DNA of 64,000 bases from Alternaria dauci. Lineage: Eukaryota > Ascomycota > Dothideomycetes > Pleosporales > Pleosporaceae. Below, piece after piece: positions 11,682 to 22,186 of this stretch. The translations under genes and the position numbers were made by a program. The notes beneath the pieces are model-generated. The model saw nothing but the letters and a program-made list of their open reading frames with translations, did not search any database and had not been told where the DNA came from. The stretch is from NCBI RefSeq assembly GCF_042100115.1, contig NC_091279.1, forward strand, positions 558,001-622,000, in the 5' to 3' direction. How positions within the stretch are numbered: the stretch's first letter is position 1; every line of letters starts with the position of its first letter.

Positions 11682-13514
11682 ATGCCTTCAGAGAGCCTGT
11701 ACCCTAGCTTACCAATTCCAGATGTAGATCTGGTAAGCTTTATACCCGGAGATAAGCTCATAGACTGAATTCGCGCTGACGTTTATTTCTAATCCTAGTG
11801 GGCGTTTCTCTTCGAAAGAAAGGACAAACCATACGCCGACGACAAAGGTATGTTCACATGTGATGCCGGGATGAGTAATCGCTAATGGGTAACAGTGATC
11901 TACTTTGACCCGTACACCAAGCGTTCTTACACCTACGCTCAAGTTCGAGATACTGCCGTCACCTTTGGCAAAGGGCTAAAGGCACTCTGGGGGTGGCAAA
12001 AAGGCGATGTTCTCGCCTTGTACACACCCAACTGTATCGACACGCCTGCAATAACATGGGGTTGCCACTGGGCGGGAGGTGTTCTCTCTCCAGCGAACCC
12101 AAACTACACAGTTGACGAACTCGCGTTTCAGCTCAAGGATTCTGGAGCAAAGGCTCTAGTAACACAGCTGCCTTTCATCAAGAATGCGCAAGAGGCTGCG
12201 AAGCAAGTCGGCATCCCTCTTGATCGCGTGATCGTAATGGGCGATCAGAAAGATCCGTCTTACAAAGTGAAGCATTTCACTAGTATTGTCAACACAGCGG
12301 GGACATCGAGATGGCGGAGAACAAAGGCGACCAACCCGTCAGAAGACCTGGCGTTTTTGGTATACTCGAGTGGAACTACAGGTCATCCCAAGGGTGTCAT
12401 GCTGACCCACCGCAACATTGTCTCCAACACAATGATGATCAAAGCTGCGGAGGCTGGTAAACTGCAGCCAACGGGCGGCCCAACTGGCGAAGGTGATAAA
12501 CTTCTGGCATTCCTGCCATTCTTCCACATTTACGGCAAGTTTCGTCCATACTCACGACTAGATCATCATAGCTAACTGTCAGTAGGCTTGACCTGTCTGA
12601 TCCACCAGAGCTTGTACACTGGTCTCCACCTCGTTGTGATGCCAAAGTTCGATCTCGAAGACTTCTGCAAGTTCATCCAGGAGCTCAAGATCACATTTGC
12701 CTATGTGGTACCACCAATTGTTCTACTCCTCAGCAAGCATCCTTTAGTTTCGAACTACGACCTGAGCTCGATTCGCATGATGAACTCTGGCGCTGCGCCT
12801 TTGACGAGAGAGCTTGTGGAGGCAGTCTACAGCAGATTGAAGATTCCTGTGAAACAGGGATACGGTCTTTCAGAGACTAGCCCGACAACACATACCCAGC
12901 CTTGGGAAGACTGGGACAAGACTATCGGATCGGTAGGCACGCTTCTGCCCTACCAGACCGCAAAGTACATGTCTCCAGACGAGAAGGAGATGGCTGTCGG
13001 CGAGGTTGGCGAACTCTGGATCAAGGGTCCGAACGTCTTCAAGGGCTACCTCAACAACCCTGAGGGGACTGCGCATGCAAAGACAGCAGATGGTTACTTC
13101 AAGACAGGTGATGTCGGGTACCAAGACAAGGATGGCAACTTCTACATTACCGACCGTGTGAAGGAACTCATCAAGTATAAAGGATTCCAGGTGCCACCTG
13201 CGGAATTGGAGGGCATTCTTGTCTCCCACCCAAAGATCAATGACGTAGCTGTGATCGGGGTCTACTCGAAAGACGATGCTTCTGAACTACCGCGCGCCTA
13301 TATCGTACCCAAGGATGGGCTAGGCAAGACCGATGAAGATGCACAGGAGATCATAGACTGGCTGAGCGCAAAGGTTGCGCATCACAAGAGACTACGCGGC
13401 GGAGTGAGATGGGTTGATGAGATCCCCAAATCTGTAAGCGGCAAGATCCTCAGACGGATGCTCAAGGTGAAGGCGCAAGAAGAGGAGGACGCCAAGACCA
13501 AGGCGAAGCTGTAG
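11682..13514 (+). CDS. Acyl-CoA ligase, 4-coumarate-CoA ligase-like, peroxisomal
   Basis: AMP-forming adenylating enzyme that activates an aromatic or fatty acid to its CoA thioester. Exons are 11682-11732, 11799-11847, 11896-12534 and 12586-13514, giving 555 residues. The third intron begins with GC (GCAAGT...GTAG), the usual non-canonical donor. The phosphate-binding motif YSSGTTGHPKGV is near residue 189. GYGLSETSP, the hinge region (YFKTGDVGYQDKDGNFYITDR) and the C-terminal catalytic-lysine motif SVSGKILRRML are all present. The protein ends AKL, a good type-1 peroxisomal targeting signal. The adenylate-forming family is certain. The exact substrate (coumarate-like, medium chain or luciferin-like) cannot be decided. 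Confidence 0.93.
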
Positions 13515-13942
13515 GCTGCCTAGGTGCAATGTATATCAGAAATAACCAGAGTCTCACCAGTTGGTCCCTTGCCTCTTGTTCTGACTCCTGGCTCTTCTCG
13601 TATCCCTTATGCTGTCTTTCCATCTCCTCTACTCAGCTGAACAGTCTGCCCAGATGAGAGAATTTCAAGTCCATGACAGGTTCCCTCACAACAACAAAAA
13701 CAACCACGTTGTCTACTACACGCATGGCCACTAACAGCATGCGAAGTGAATCAGACCGTGTTTGGAAAATTGGACTAGTTCGAGGTGCAGGCCGATGATG
13801 TTGGCGGCTTCAGATGTCTCGAGGGCACGTGCCTGCTTACAGCTAGCGCCATCTTGGCAACACCGCACAGCCGAGCCAAAATTACCCTTCCAAATCTGCG
13901 ACTCTGCTCTCATCGACAATCGACAACATCACGACCGTCACG
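13515..13942. other. Intergenic region upstream of eL36
   Basis: Contains the acyl-CoA ligase 3' end and the pyrimidine-rich promoter/leader of the ribosomal protein gene. No further gene seen. Confidence 0.5.
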
Positions 13943-14512
13943 ATGCCGAAGGAAGTCAAGCAGAAGTCTGGCCTCATCGTTGGCCTCAACGCCGGCCACA
14001 GTACGTCACCCCGCTCGCCGCTCTCGACACGCACCGATCGCTACGATTAAGAAACTTCTTGGATAGAGGCTAACACAGTCTACAGAGGTCACCCCCAGGA
14101 CCCCCGCTCCCAGGATCTCGAGGAGGAAGGGTTTCCTCTCCAAGCGCACTGCGTTTGTCCGTGAGATCACCAAGGAAGTTGCTGGGTACGTTGCCGCTCG
14201 AACTTTCGCAGGAACTGCGCAACAATCATGCAACAGCGTGCTGACTTGACGTGTCTACAGTCTTGCCCCATACGAGAAGCGCATCATCGAATTGCTCCGC
14301 AACTCCAAGGACAAGCGTGCTCGCCGTCTAGCGAAGAAGAGGGTACGTCTCTCTCACCAGCACAACAACACGATCGATCTCCAACACGCTCTACCACCTC
14401 CCACACACGAACATTCACTAACAACTTACAGCTCGGTACCTTTGGCCGCTCAAAGAGAAAGGTCGACGAGATGACCAAGGTCATCGCCGAGTCGAGGCGC
14501 GCTGGTCACTAA
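13943..14512 (+). CDS. RPL36: 60S ribosomal protein eL36
   Basis: Structural protein of the large cytosolic ribosomal subunit. Four exons: 13943-14000, 14086-14185, 14261-14342 and 14432-14512, all with canonical junctions. The protein is 106 residues, close to the usual family length. It begins [20 protein letters not shown] and contains the family motif [21 protein letters not shown], then [19 protein letters not shown], and ends IAESRRAGH. It is strongly basic throughout. The high intron density in a short gene is typical of fungal ribosomal protein genes. Confidence 0.96.
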
Positions 14513-15211
14513 ACGGTTTCACGATTTGCGGTGGATGAAGCAACACGGCGAACGAGCGACCGACTTCCTTTCCGATTTTATCCTGGGTGTTCGGTCTCTT
14601 TTCACAACGGGCGGCTCGATACGATCTCGGAACGTCACAACATACCACAAAAGTATGACACGATTCATCGGAGTATGGCAATGGACAATGGTGGTTCTTA
14701 AACGTACCTAGCATGTGTCACTCAAAATCATGAAATGTGACGATTGGTTCACGCCAAACCAACCTGTCCCGGTGCACCTATGCATGCGTGTGTGCGCGTG
14801 AGGTGTGATGCGTCAATGATGCCGACTTAGCATGGATGTCAAATTCCTACTCTATTGCCCTTATCAATGGCAGAGTAAGGGCCGAGAAATGCTTATATTG
14901 AAACGCGCTTTGCTTGGAGACAAGACTGCTCAGGCCTCATACTTCTTTGTGTGTGAGTGAGGCCTCGAGCAGGGGCGCGGACATCCCAACTACTTGCGTG
15001 ATGTCTTCTGCTAGTATCATTGAGAACCTGCGATGCAAGACGCTGCATGAAGCCACCTTGGTGTCTCAATCAAGCGACAGTGTCAATGGACATGACAATC
15101 CCAGCTTAGGGTTGGGACTGAACGTAATGCATTAATCGTCGTGTCTTGCAAATCCGGTAAACACTCTAAGATGAGAATATGCTACCCTACTGACTCCATT
15201 CGTGACGCTGA
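14513..15211. other. Region between convergent genes, no gene seen
   Basis: Holds the 3' ends of the eL36 and thioredoxin/PITH genes. A short ORF at 14914-15135 has no support. Confidence 0.5.
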
Positions 15212-16333
15212 TTAATCGTCGTGGCCAATCTTCTCCAACTTGCCGATTTCACGCTTCTCGCCAGTCTCGCCAACAAAGCGAATACGATCGATGCGCGTCT
15301 TCTCGCTGTCGCCTTCGGCGTCCGCGACGAATAATACCAGTGAGTAGACGTTCTGGAACTTGACGAACCGAAGTTCTAGCTTGGCCGTCTGTGTCGCCTC
15401 GTCCCAGTCTGACGGCTTCAACTCAATCGTCTGAGTCGCTGGGATGTCCTCGGCCTCCTCAAAGCCCAGGTTGTTCGCCCGGTTCGTCCAGACGTGAATG
15501 GTTTTCGGCCGTACTGGCGCCTCGTCGTCGTCTTCGTTGCCGGACACACACGATGTGATGTGAATCGTGTGTACCTTCAAGTTGGCCATGAAGGGTACGT
15601 ACAGCATAAGCTGGTTGTCCACATCACTCTCTACCCAGTCCTTCTTGCCTTCTGAGCCGGTTGACGCGCCCTTGCCCTTGTTGAGCGAGCTAGGTTGTGA
15701 TGACTCGAAAAGCGTCTTGACGGTGCCGAAATCGCTGTCCGCGTTGAGAAGATCGAGGCCGCGTGGGTCGACGGAGTCGGTTACATCAGTGTACCCGCGC
15801 GGTAGGCTGGCGCCTATCCACGCACCACTTCCGCTGCTGCTCCCGCCCGCACCAGAGGCGCCACTGCCCCCCTTTCCATCGTTTTCTGCTTCTGCGGCGA
15901 GGGTCTTGATCGCTTCGGAGAGTTGCTGGGGATTTGAGCCGGCGTACTTCTTCACCTGCTGGTTGTTCTTGTAGATGATAAATGTCGGGGTGCTATATAA
16001 TGTCAAATGTCGTTCAAGTCATGTCGTTTCGATAGTATGCATACTTGGTGACATTATAGCTCTGTGCAATTTGTGCTTGCTGAACTGTGCTGACTTTGGT
16101 GAAGGTGATTTGTCCGGGCCGTGTAAGCTGGCCAGCTAGTTGTTCGTATACAGGCGCGATGGCTTTGCTCGACGTGTTTTCTTCGTTGTAGACTGGCAAG
16201 TAACAGGTGTTAGCATCCGAAATCTGTCCAAGTAGATGCCGGGCCGCGCGTTACAATTGACTACTACGACGCGCGATGAGGAGAGCAGCGAGCTCAACTG
16301 TGCAGGCGACTTGATCTCGACGGTTGCAGACAT
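15212..16333 (-). CDS. txl1: Thioredoxin-like protein with PITH domain, catalytic cysteines absent
   Basis: Orthologue-like to TXNL1/Txl1, a thioredoxin that docks on the 26S proteasome through its C-terminal PITH domain. Exons are 16255-16333, 16045-16192 and 15212-15992 (introns 62 and 52 bp), giving 335 residues. Residues 1-110 have the thioredoxin fold, including KAIAPVYEQLAGQL after the active-site loop and the cis-proline segment TPTFIIYK. The position that should read W-C-G-P-C reads E-N-T-S-S (cysteine positions 32 and 35 are Asn and Ser). There is no nearby alternative splice that restores cysteines. A Gly/Ser linker is followed by a PITH domain (about 150-330) that looks intact. A scaffold or proteasome-docking role rather than redox catalysis is inferred. 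Confidence 0.9.
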
Positions 16334-16801
16334 GATTGTTGGGGATGTACGTGGGTTGGTGCAGTTGTTTGTGCAGGAGGCGCGACTTGGACTACCGGTA
16401 GATTTAGTGGGGGCGGGGGTGTTGGTATTCCGTCACCGACGATCGACAGGGAGGGCAAGGTACAACACCTGCAGGCACCAACACCTGAGTACGCGGCAAA
16501 ACCACCTCGAAGCTTCCAGAACCACGCTGCCGGCTGACGCTGCAGTTGCGAACAGTCGACCGAGTGCCTGCTTCAATATAACCGAAGCCTACACCGACGA
16601 CGCATCCGCCGAGTCTATACACGTTCCTCCGCCCTCGACATAATCAGAATCGCCATCATCGCTATCGCTTAATAACCGCGTCACTCGCCGTGAAACCCGG
16701 TGACTGAGCCATAGACCGTCGCACCTGCAAAGGATTGGTAAGCGCCCCTATTGGCGTTCACCGTCCGCGACACTGTGTGAACACGCTCCCTAATCGCCTC
16801 T

Positions 16802-17005
16802 ATGGCAGGCCCAAACAATCTCCTACTTAGTTTCGCCGAAGCAAAGCTCCTCCACATTGCCAGCATTATTCTCTTGGTCGAGCGAAGCGAAGCAACTCGA
16901 AGGGCACATAGCTGGAACCGCTGGTACTCCCGCGCTATCTTGATAGCAAACGCTCCCGCTGCTTTCCTTCTCGCCTTCGGTCTCTACAGACTCATCCGCG
17001 CATAA
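16802..17005 (+). CDS. Possible small membrane protein or long upstream ORF
   Basis: A 67-codon ORF whose TAA overlaps the ATG of the TUG/UBX gene (TAATG at 17003-17007). The product has a hydrophobic N-terminal half (LLLSFAEAKLLHIASIILLVE) and a C-terminal hydrophobic stretch AILIANAPAAFLLAFGLYRLI. It could be a real small protein on the same transcript, a uORF that represses the downstream frame, or chance. The composition is protein-like but no family is recognised. Confidence 0.35.
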   Translation: MAGPNNLLLSFAEAKLLHIASIILLVERSEATRRAHSWNRWYSRAILIANAPAAFLLAFGLYRLIRA

Positions 17006-18697
17006 TGTCGCACGTCGTAGTCTTCAACTCGTACGCGAGGACTTTCAAAATCCCCACAACGCCCACCAAGTACTTGACCGAGGTCCGGGACGAGGCATGC
17101 CAGAAGTTTGGTGTCAACAAGGATCAGTTTACGCTCAAGTCAGTTGCAAGCTATTCTTCTGTTGGATTACGACTAACGAGCTGCCAGGTATAACAACAAG
17201 CCCATTTCCCTATCACAGCAAATACGACTCGCGAACCTTCCCCAAGGTGCCCGATTGGAGCTTGTCCAAGCATCGCGATCACCCACCGTCATATCCGTCG
17301 CGCTCCAGCTCCCTGCAAGCGAGCAGAACAAACGCCTTACAGGCAAGTTTGCGAGCAACACCTCGTTATGGGAGATACTGCGACACTTTGAGAGTGGCCA
17401 GGGAGCCAACTACAACTTCACACAGCGCGGTATCCCTGAGATGAGCGGCGCGTCTGGTGCTGGCAGGCTACACTACGAGCAACCTGTCATAACCGTCATG
17501 CCAGGCCACAAGGAGCAGTCCAGCTTCGTCGAGCTACAACAGACTCTCAGCCAGCTGGGTTTCGATAGCGGGTCGGCCCTGCTAAAGCTGTCATACAAGA
17601 ACAGCGGAACTCCGCTGGAAGAGGCCATGGCACAAATAACACAGTACTTCAAGTCCGCTGAGCCTGCGTCTGCTGGTGCAGAAGGTGCACATGCCTCGAC
17701 GACCGACCAACTAGCTTCAATACCGGATCCTGCCCAGGCAGCTCCGGAGGCGTCAGAGGTCGTAGCAGGCGAGACGGTCCGTAACGACGAGCCTGATCCA
17801 GCGCCGATGGACGTCGACTCGAAACCAGCTGCACAGCCCGTACAAGAGCCCCAAGTATCTACCGAGAACAATGCGACTGAGAAACTGGAGAACACTTCTC
17901 CAGCAGCAGCATTGGCAGCAGCAACATCAACAGCGTCGTCTGCACCTGTAGAACGTGATCAATCCGATGCACAAACCACTCAAGCCTCATCACAGCCATC
18001 CGAACAACCTCGCAACGTCCAGATCTTTTCTGCGCCGACATCGTCGACTCCACAAGCGGCACGAAATGCCTTCAACGAAAGTGACTACCTTCCCACCATC
18101 GAACACGCAAAGGCACATCAAAATGCGTTGCTAGGCAAAACACGGAATACGCGACTGCTATCCGACAAAGAGTTGGAGGAGCAGGAAAAGGAGCGACAGG
18201 CAAAGATTGACGCGGCAGCCGAGAAGGGCGGTGCACTTCGTATACGGATGCCGGACGGTGCGCTCATTCAGATGAACTTCAACAAGAACGATACTGCAGT
18301 TGGCCTGTACGACTTCGTGCGTGGGTTTTTGGAGAAAAAGAATGAACCCTTTCAACTCAAGAACACGGGTCCAACCGGTCGTCTCGTCCTCATCCCACAA
18401 GACAACAAGCGTTTAGTGCACGATCTTCGTTTTTTCAACAACGAACTCATCACTTTCCAATGGGCCGACAATGCCAGCGCTGAGGCGAGGGCGAGCCGAC
18501 ATACTCTTTCCCAGGAATGGCAAGCGAAGGCTCAGGCGCTCAAAGTCGAAGAGCCAGTACAGGAGGAAAAGGCTAAACCCCAAGCTTCTCAGGGTCAGAC
18601 GGTCGCGGAAGGCAAGCGCAAGGCTAACATGAGTAATGAAGAAAAGGAGAGCAAGCTAAAGAATCTGCTTGGGAAGGGCTTGTTTAAGAAGAAGTAA
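17005..18697 (+). CDS. UBX-domain protein of the TUG/ASPSCR1 (Ubx4) type
   Basis: Cofactor of the Cdc48/p97 AAA-ATPase. Exons are 17005-17138 and 17188-18697; the 49-bp phase-2 intron ends TGCCAG. The product is 547 residues. The N-terminal TUG ubiquitin-like domain spans about residues 4-75 (HVVVFNSYARTFKIP...RLELVQASRSP). A second conserved block follows to about 190, then a low-complexity Ala/Ser/Glu region with repeated AQP/EP motifs. A UBX domain lies at about 393-475 (LRIRMPDGALIQMNF...LITFQWAD). The C-terminus is lysine-rich and ends GLFKKK. Domain order matches TUG-family proteins. It is divergent from txl1, another ubiquitin-proteasome-linked gene; co-regulation is only inference. 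Confidence 0.88.
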
Positions 18698-19390
18698 GTC
18701 GATTCACGAACAAGCATGTGATTGAAGGCAGTCATGTATTCTCAGACGAGCATTTTCTGGGCGTTTGATATTGGCGATGGAGCGCTTTCTTCTCTCAAGT
18801 ACAATGCTATGGGCATGATGGTCATTGGTAGCAAACATGAATTGTGATATATGAAAGCTGGTATAATCTTCGAGATTCTTTTCTAAGTTGTACGTGTGCA
18901 CATGATCCTCCACAGCACGCCGTACATGGGATAAATCGAACATCCTACTATAGCTACAGAGAAAGATTATTCTTCCCTTGTATTACAATACTCTACCTCG
19001 TCAACTACAGAGGTAACATTCTCACCATGACCTGCCCCGTTATAATACCTCCTGGAACCTTCTTTTTGATTTGATGGATGCAGTTTTGGCAATAGTGTTC
19101 CGACAATGACATGTAGGTGGCTGCACCCATGGTACACCTCATCCCATCCATGGTACGGCTATGACCCATAGACGAAAGTGAGCGACTCAATATTACCAAA
19201 CTAGCATCGCCACCATAGCCAATGACCATGTATGGTTCATAAATGTGTCCAAAACCACGATTCTCTAGGTGGCTGCATGGAGGCGGAGACTCGACCCAAA
19301 TTAGCCAGGCTCGAATAAAAGTATAAAAAGCCCTCTTACCCTCCTACTCCCCCTTCTTTCCTACTACTCTGATTAACACTAGCAGGTACT
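18698..19390. other. Intergenic region with one arm of a direct repeat
   Basis: Contains the UBX gene 3' UTR and repeat arm A (about 18967-19022). A TATA-like box (tataaaaag) at 19322-19330 is placed suitably for the ORF starting at 19391. Confidence 0.5.
18967..19022 (+). repeat. Direct repeat arm A
   Basis: About 56 bp matching 19741-19796 at roughly three quarters of positions by eye, sharing the core caactacagag. The two arms lie 774 bp apart in direct orientation and bracket the 110-residue ORF. Confidence 0.45.
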
Positions 19391-19723
19391 ATGGGATCGC
19401 GCCTATCAAAAGCCGACATGGACGATAAACCTTTACTTTATCAGCATTATCGCTACGCCTATGGGACGCTCTCACAACACGAGTGGTTACTTATTGCTGG
19501 TATGATGGGCACGACACCAGCCGTATACACAGCTTTTGCCAGCTCCTTAGTGGTCAGATCTAATCGATCATACCTACTCCAACATAACCAGCAGCTCGCC
19601 CGGCAGCTAGCCGACAAGAACGCTGCTCTCAGGGAAGAAGTGCGACAGCAGAAGTTGATTCTCCAAGACATCTCTTTGGGATTGAAGATCATCGAATACC
19701 GTCCTTGGTGGCGGTGGTTTTGA
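19391..19723 (+). CDS. Hypothetical protein with N-myristoylation-like start and coiled coil
   Basis: A 110-residue ORF with no recognised family. It begins MGSRLSK, with Gly2 and Ser6 as in N-myristoylation signals. A hydrophobic stretch (WLLIAGMMGTTPAVYTAFASSLVV) follows, then a Gln/Leu/Glu-rich coiled coil (HNQQLARQLADKNAALREEV). A TATA-like box lies about 60 bp upstream. It is flanked by the direct repeats at 18967 and 19741. Membrane anchoring is inferred from the start and the hydrophobic segment. Confidence 0.45.
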   Translation: MGSRLSKADMDDKPLLYQHYRYAYGTLSQHEWLLIAGMMGTTPAVYTAFASSLVVRSNRSYLLQHNQQLARQLADKNAALREEVRQQKLILQDISLGLKIIEYRPWWRWF

Positions 19724-19740
19724 CGTTGGCGCTGCCTGAA

Positions 19741-19796
19741 TTAATCTTCCTTTGTACTGTAATAATCTACCTAGGCAACTACAGAGTTAGTGTTCG
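19741..19796 (+). repeat. Direct repeat arm B
   Basis: Second arm of the approximately 56-bp imperfect direct repeat (see 18967-19022), starting 17 bp after the stop of the 110-residue ORF. Confidence 0.45.
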
Positions 19797-20205
19797 ATTT
19801 TTCCCTTGTATACACAGGATCTCATTGCTGATGTGCTCTCCCACAGGCCGGGCAGTTTGCAAGACCAAGGACGTGTCGTTTTTGGGAAATAGCCTCCACC
19901 AACACTTCGCGTAGTATTTGTTTGCTTCCAAAATTCGGGATGCATCGGGCTGCTTTGGCGTGCGGAGGTAACGCGTTTCTCCTTCAACAGCGCTTCGATG
20001 ACCAAAGTCGGCACGTTGCGCTGCCTGAGCTAGCCACAATCTTCACACTCACTATCACCACGAGGGCCGGAGACCCAAAAGATAACTTTCGGTTTCTCTG
20101 ACCCAACAGCTCCATCACCCAAGCACGACAGTCCGACAGCTTCTACAAACACGGTACGCACGCCGCTTGCACCTGCCCAGCATACACTGATACTGAGACG
20201 AGCAG

Positions 20206-21681
20206 ATGAACGCGCAGCACATCACTGAGCTTGATTCAGACAGCACAGACGACATCATCTTCGTTCGGTCGGTCGAAAAGCCACGAACCCCAAAACCTGG
20301 TGGTCGTCCAACAAAGCGCGGAAGGCCCAACGGGATCCCAGCACATGCTGTTTCACCCAGTCTAACGAAGCGTGCAAAACCTAGCAACATGCCAGCGCAG
20401 GCTATTTCCCCGAGTCCAGCGACCAAACAGAAACGCGACAGCAACAGCTCCCAGGCGCCCACCTCTGATGCCCACTCCAAAGTGCCTCAGTCAGAACAGC
20501 AGGAGACAGAGGAGGAGAAGTCGTTCATGCTTGCGACACGCAAAGCACTGGAACAGGCTTTGGGCAAAGAAGCCCTGGAGGCCCACGAGGAGATCTTGGC
20601 GAAGGAGAAAGAGAGCACAGAGCAGTACATCTTGGACCTGGAAGCGGCAGTGAAGCAGCAGTATGGGACACCTATAGTGCATGATATTCTCATCCAGGAT
20701 CAGCTCGCTATTCTGAAGGTGAAGGCTGAGGGACATGACGAAGCCGCTAAGACAGAGATCAAGCTCCTGCGCGAAAGCAACGCGAAGCTCGCAGAAGAGA
20801 AGACCACACTTGGACGCTGTGTTCGGTTACTCACTGATGAGAGCATCGTTCTAAAGAGGCAACACGAAGGCGCCAGCGCGGAGATACAGATACTTCACGA
20901 ACACAACGCAACGCTTGCCAAAGATAACACTGCACTTTTGCGCAAAATCACGCTACTCGAAGATGAGAAAGGTACTCCCGTTGCCAATCAACAAGAGGAA
21001 GCCTTCAAGACCGAAATTAAGAGACTCCGAGAACACAACACGAAGTTCGCAAATGAGAATACCGCACTTGTACGCAGTGTTGCGCTACTCAATGCAGACA
21101 AGGATAACCTGAGGGCCGAGATTTCCGCCTTGACCCAGGACGTATGCGACCAAAAGGAACTCTACAAGAAGATGCACGGTTCTGAGGAAGGCATAAAGGA
21201 CGTTGCGCTGAGACAAAAGAAGTCCAGACAAAAGCTGAAGCAGCGTAATGGCAGGCTGATCAAGGAGAACACCAACCTATCGAGGAAGGTTGTGGAACTG
21301 GAAACAGGTGGATCTTCCGAACTTCTTGCCGCACGCCAACGCATTCAGGAGCTTCATGATCAAGTCAAAGAACTAGAGCAGGGCTTCCATCAGCGAGGCG
21401 AACAGCTCATCGAGCTCAGCCGGGAATCCATGTCGAAGGACAAGATCAATATGCAGAAAAAGGCTGCTGTTGAAGCTAGGGATCTGTTGCAAACACACAT
21501 GTCGGGCATGTTCAAGAACTACAGGAATCTTTACAACAAGAACACTGCTCTGTTGGATAAGCTGGTATCAGTCGCTGGAGTGGGAAGACTCGGAAAGGCA
21601 AAAACTGCTTTTCGTCAAGAGATGAAGCTGCTGAAAGGCCAGCCACTTGAAGAGTTGTATGAGTACCAGCATCAGGTCTGA
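20206..21681 (+). CDS. Coiled-coil protein with internal repeats, function unknown
   Basis: Uninterrupted 491-residue ORF. Residues 1-100 are disordered with basic proline-rich repeats (RPTKRGRPNGIPAHAVSPS and a similar SNMPAQAISPSPATKQ). Residues 100-470 are predicted coiled coil. Three diverged units of 41-44 residues begin near residues 182, 223 and 267. Each has the pattern TEIK-LRE-N-KLA-ENTAL-R-V-LL. This points to recent internal duplication within the rod. No enzymatic or DNA-binding motif is visible. The N-terminal GRP-rich patch could be AT-hook-like, but that is weak. Confidence 0.7.
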   Translation: MNAQHITELDSDSTDDIIFVRSVEKPRTPKPGGRPTKRGRPNGIPAHAVSPSLTKRAKPSNMPAQAISPSPATKQKRDSNSSQAPTSDAHSKVPQSEQQETEEEKSFMLATRKALEQALGKEALEAHEEILAKEKESTEQYILDLEAAVKQQYGTPIVHDILIQDQLAILKVKAEGHDEAAKTEIKLLRESNAKLAEEKTTLGRCVRLLTDESIVLKRQHEGASAEIQILHEHNATLAKDNTALLRKITLLEDEKGTPVANQQEEAFKTEIKRLREHNTKFANENTALVRSVALLNADKDNLRAEISALTQDVCDQKELYKKMHGSEEGIKDVALRQKKSRQKLKQRNGRLIKENTNLSRKVVELETGGSSELLAARQRIQELHDQVKELEQGFHQRGEQLIELSRESMSKDKINMQKKAAVEARDLLQTHMSGMFKNYRNLYNKNTALLDKLVSVAGVGRLGKAKTAFRQEMKLLKGQPLEELYEYQHQV

Positions 21682-22186
21682 TCGATGTCGTCGGAAATCC
21701 GATTCAGCGAGAAGATTGTTTGGTTCTTACGGGGTTTTTGGTCATGGGGGTACAAGCAGACGTCTGCTCAGAAGGACGGTCACATGCGGGACGCATTCAG
21801 TGTATGATGTCGCTCACGCCATTGTGCAAGAGAAGAGCTTTGTTAGTGAAACCACCCACATTATGGTGATGATGGACTTGACGAGAACGACAAAGCTGAA
21901 AAAGGCAAGACAGAAGATGCTGCGCTGTAAGAGAATCATGTGATGACAGTCGAATGAATGCTCAAAACAAACTTGCAGAATTGTGACTAGAGTGTTATTC
22001 GTGGTTGAACTAAGTAACAACCACGTCGTATCATAGGTCACGAGACGAGATGTGTGTTTGCCATCTAACCCACGCGCAGCTCTTGTCCAGTTCGTCCCAA
22101 ACATCTTGCACGTCGCTACAAGACCATCGTCTCCACGTTCTAGCACTGTTCTCTCATCACGAAACACTGTCGAGAAATTCAACCGT
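21682..22186. other. Intergenic region, no gene seen
   Basis: Between two coiled-coil orphan genes on the same strand. Nothing recognised apart from a possible upstream in-frame extension of the next gene (Met at 22052). Confidence 0.45.
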
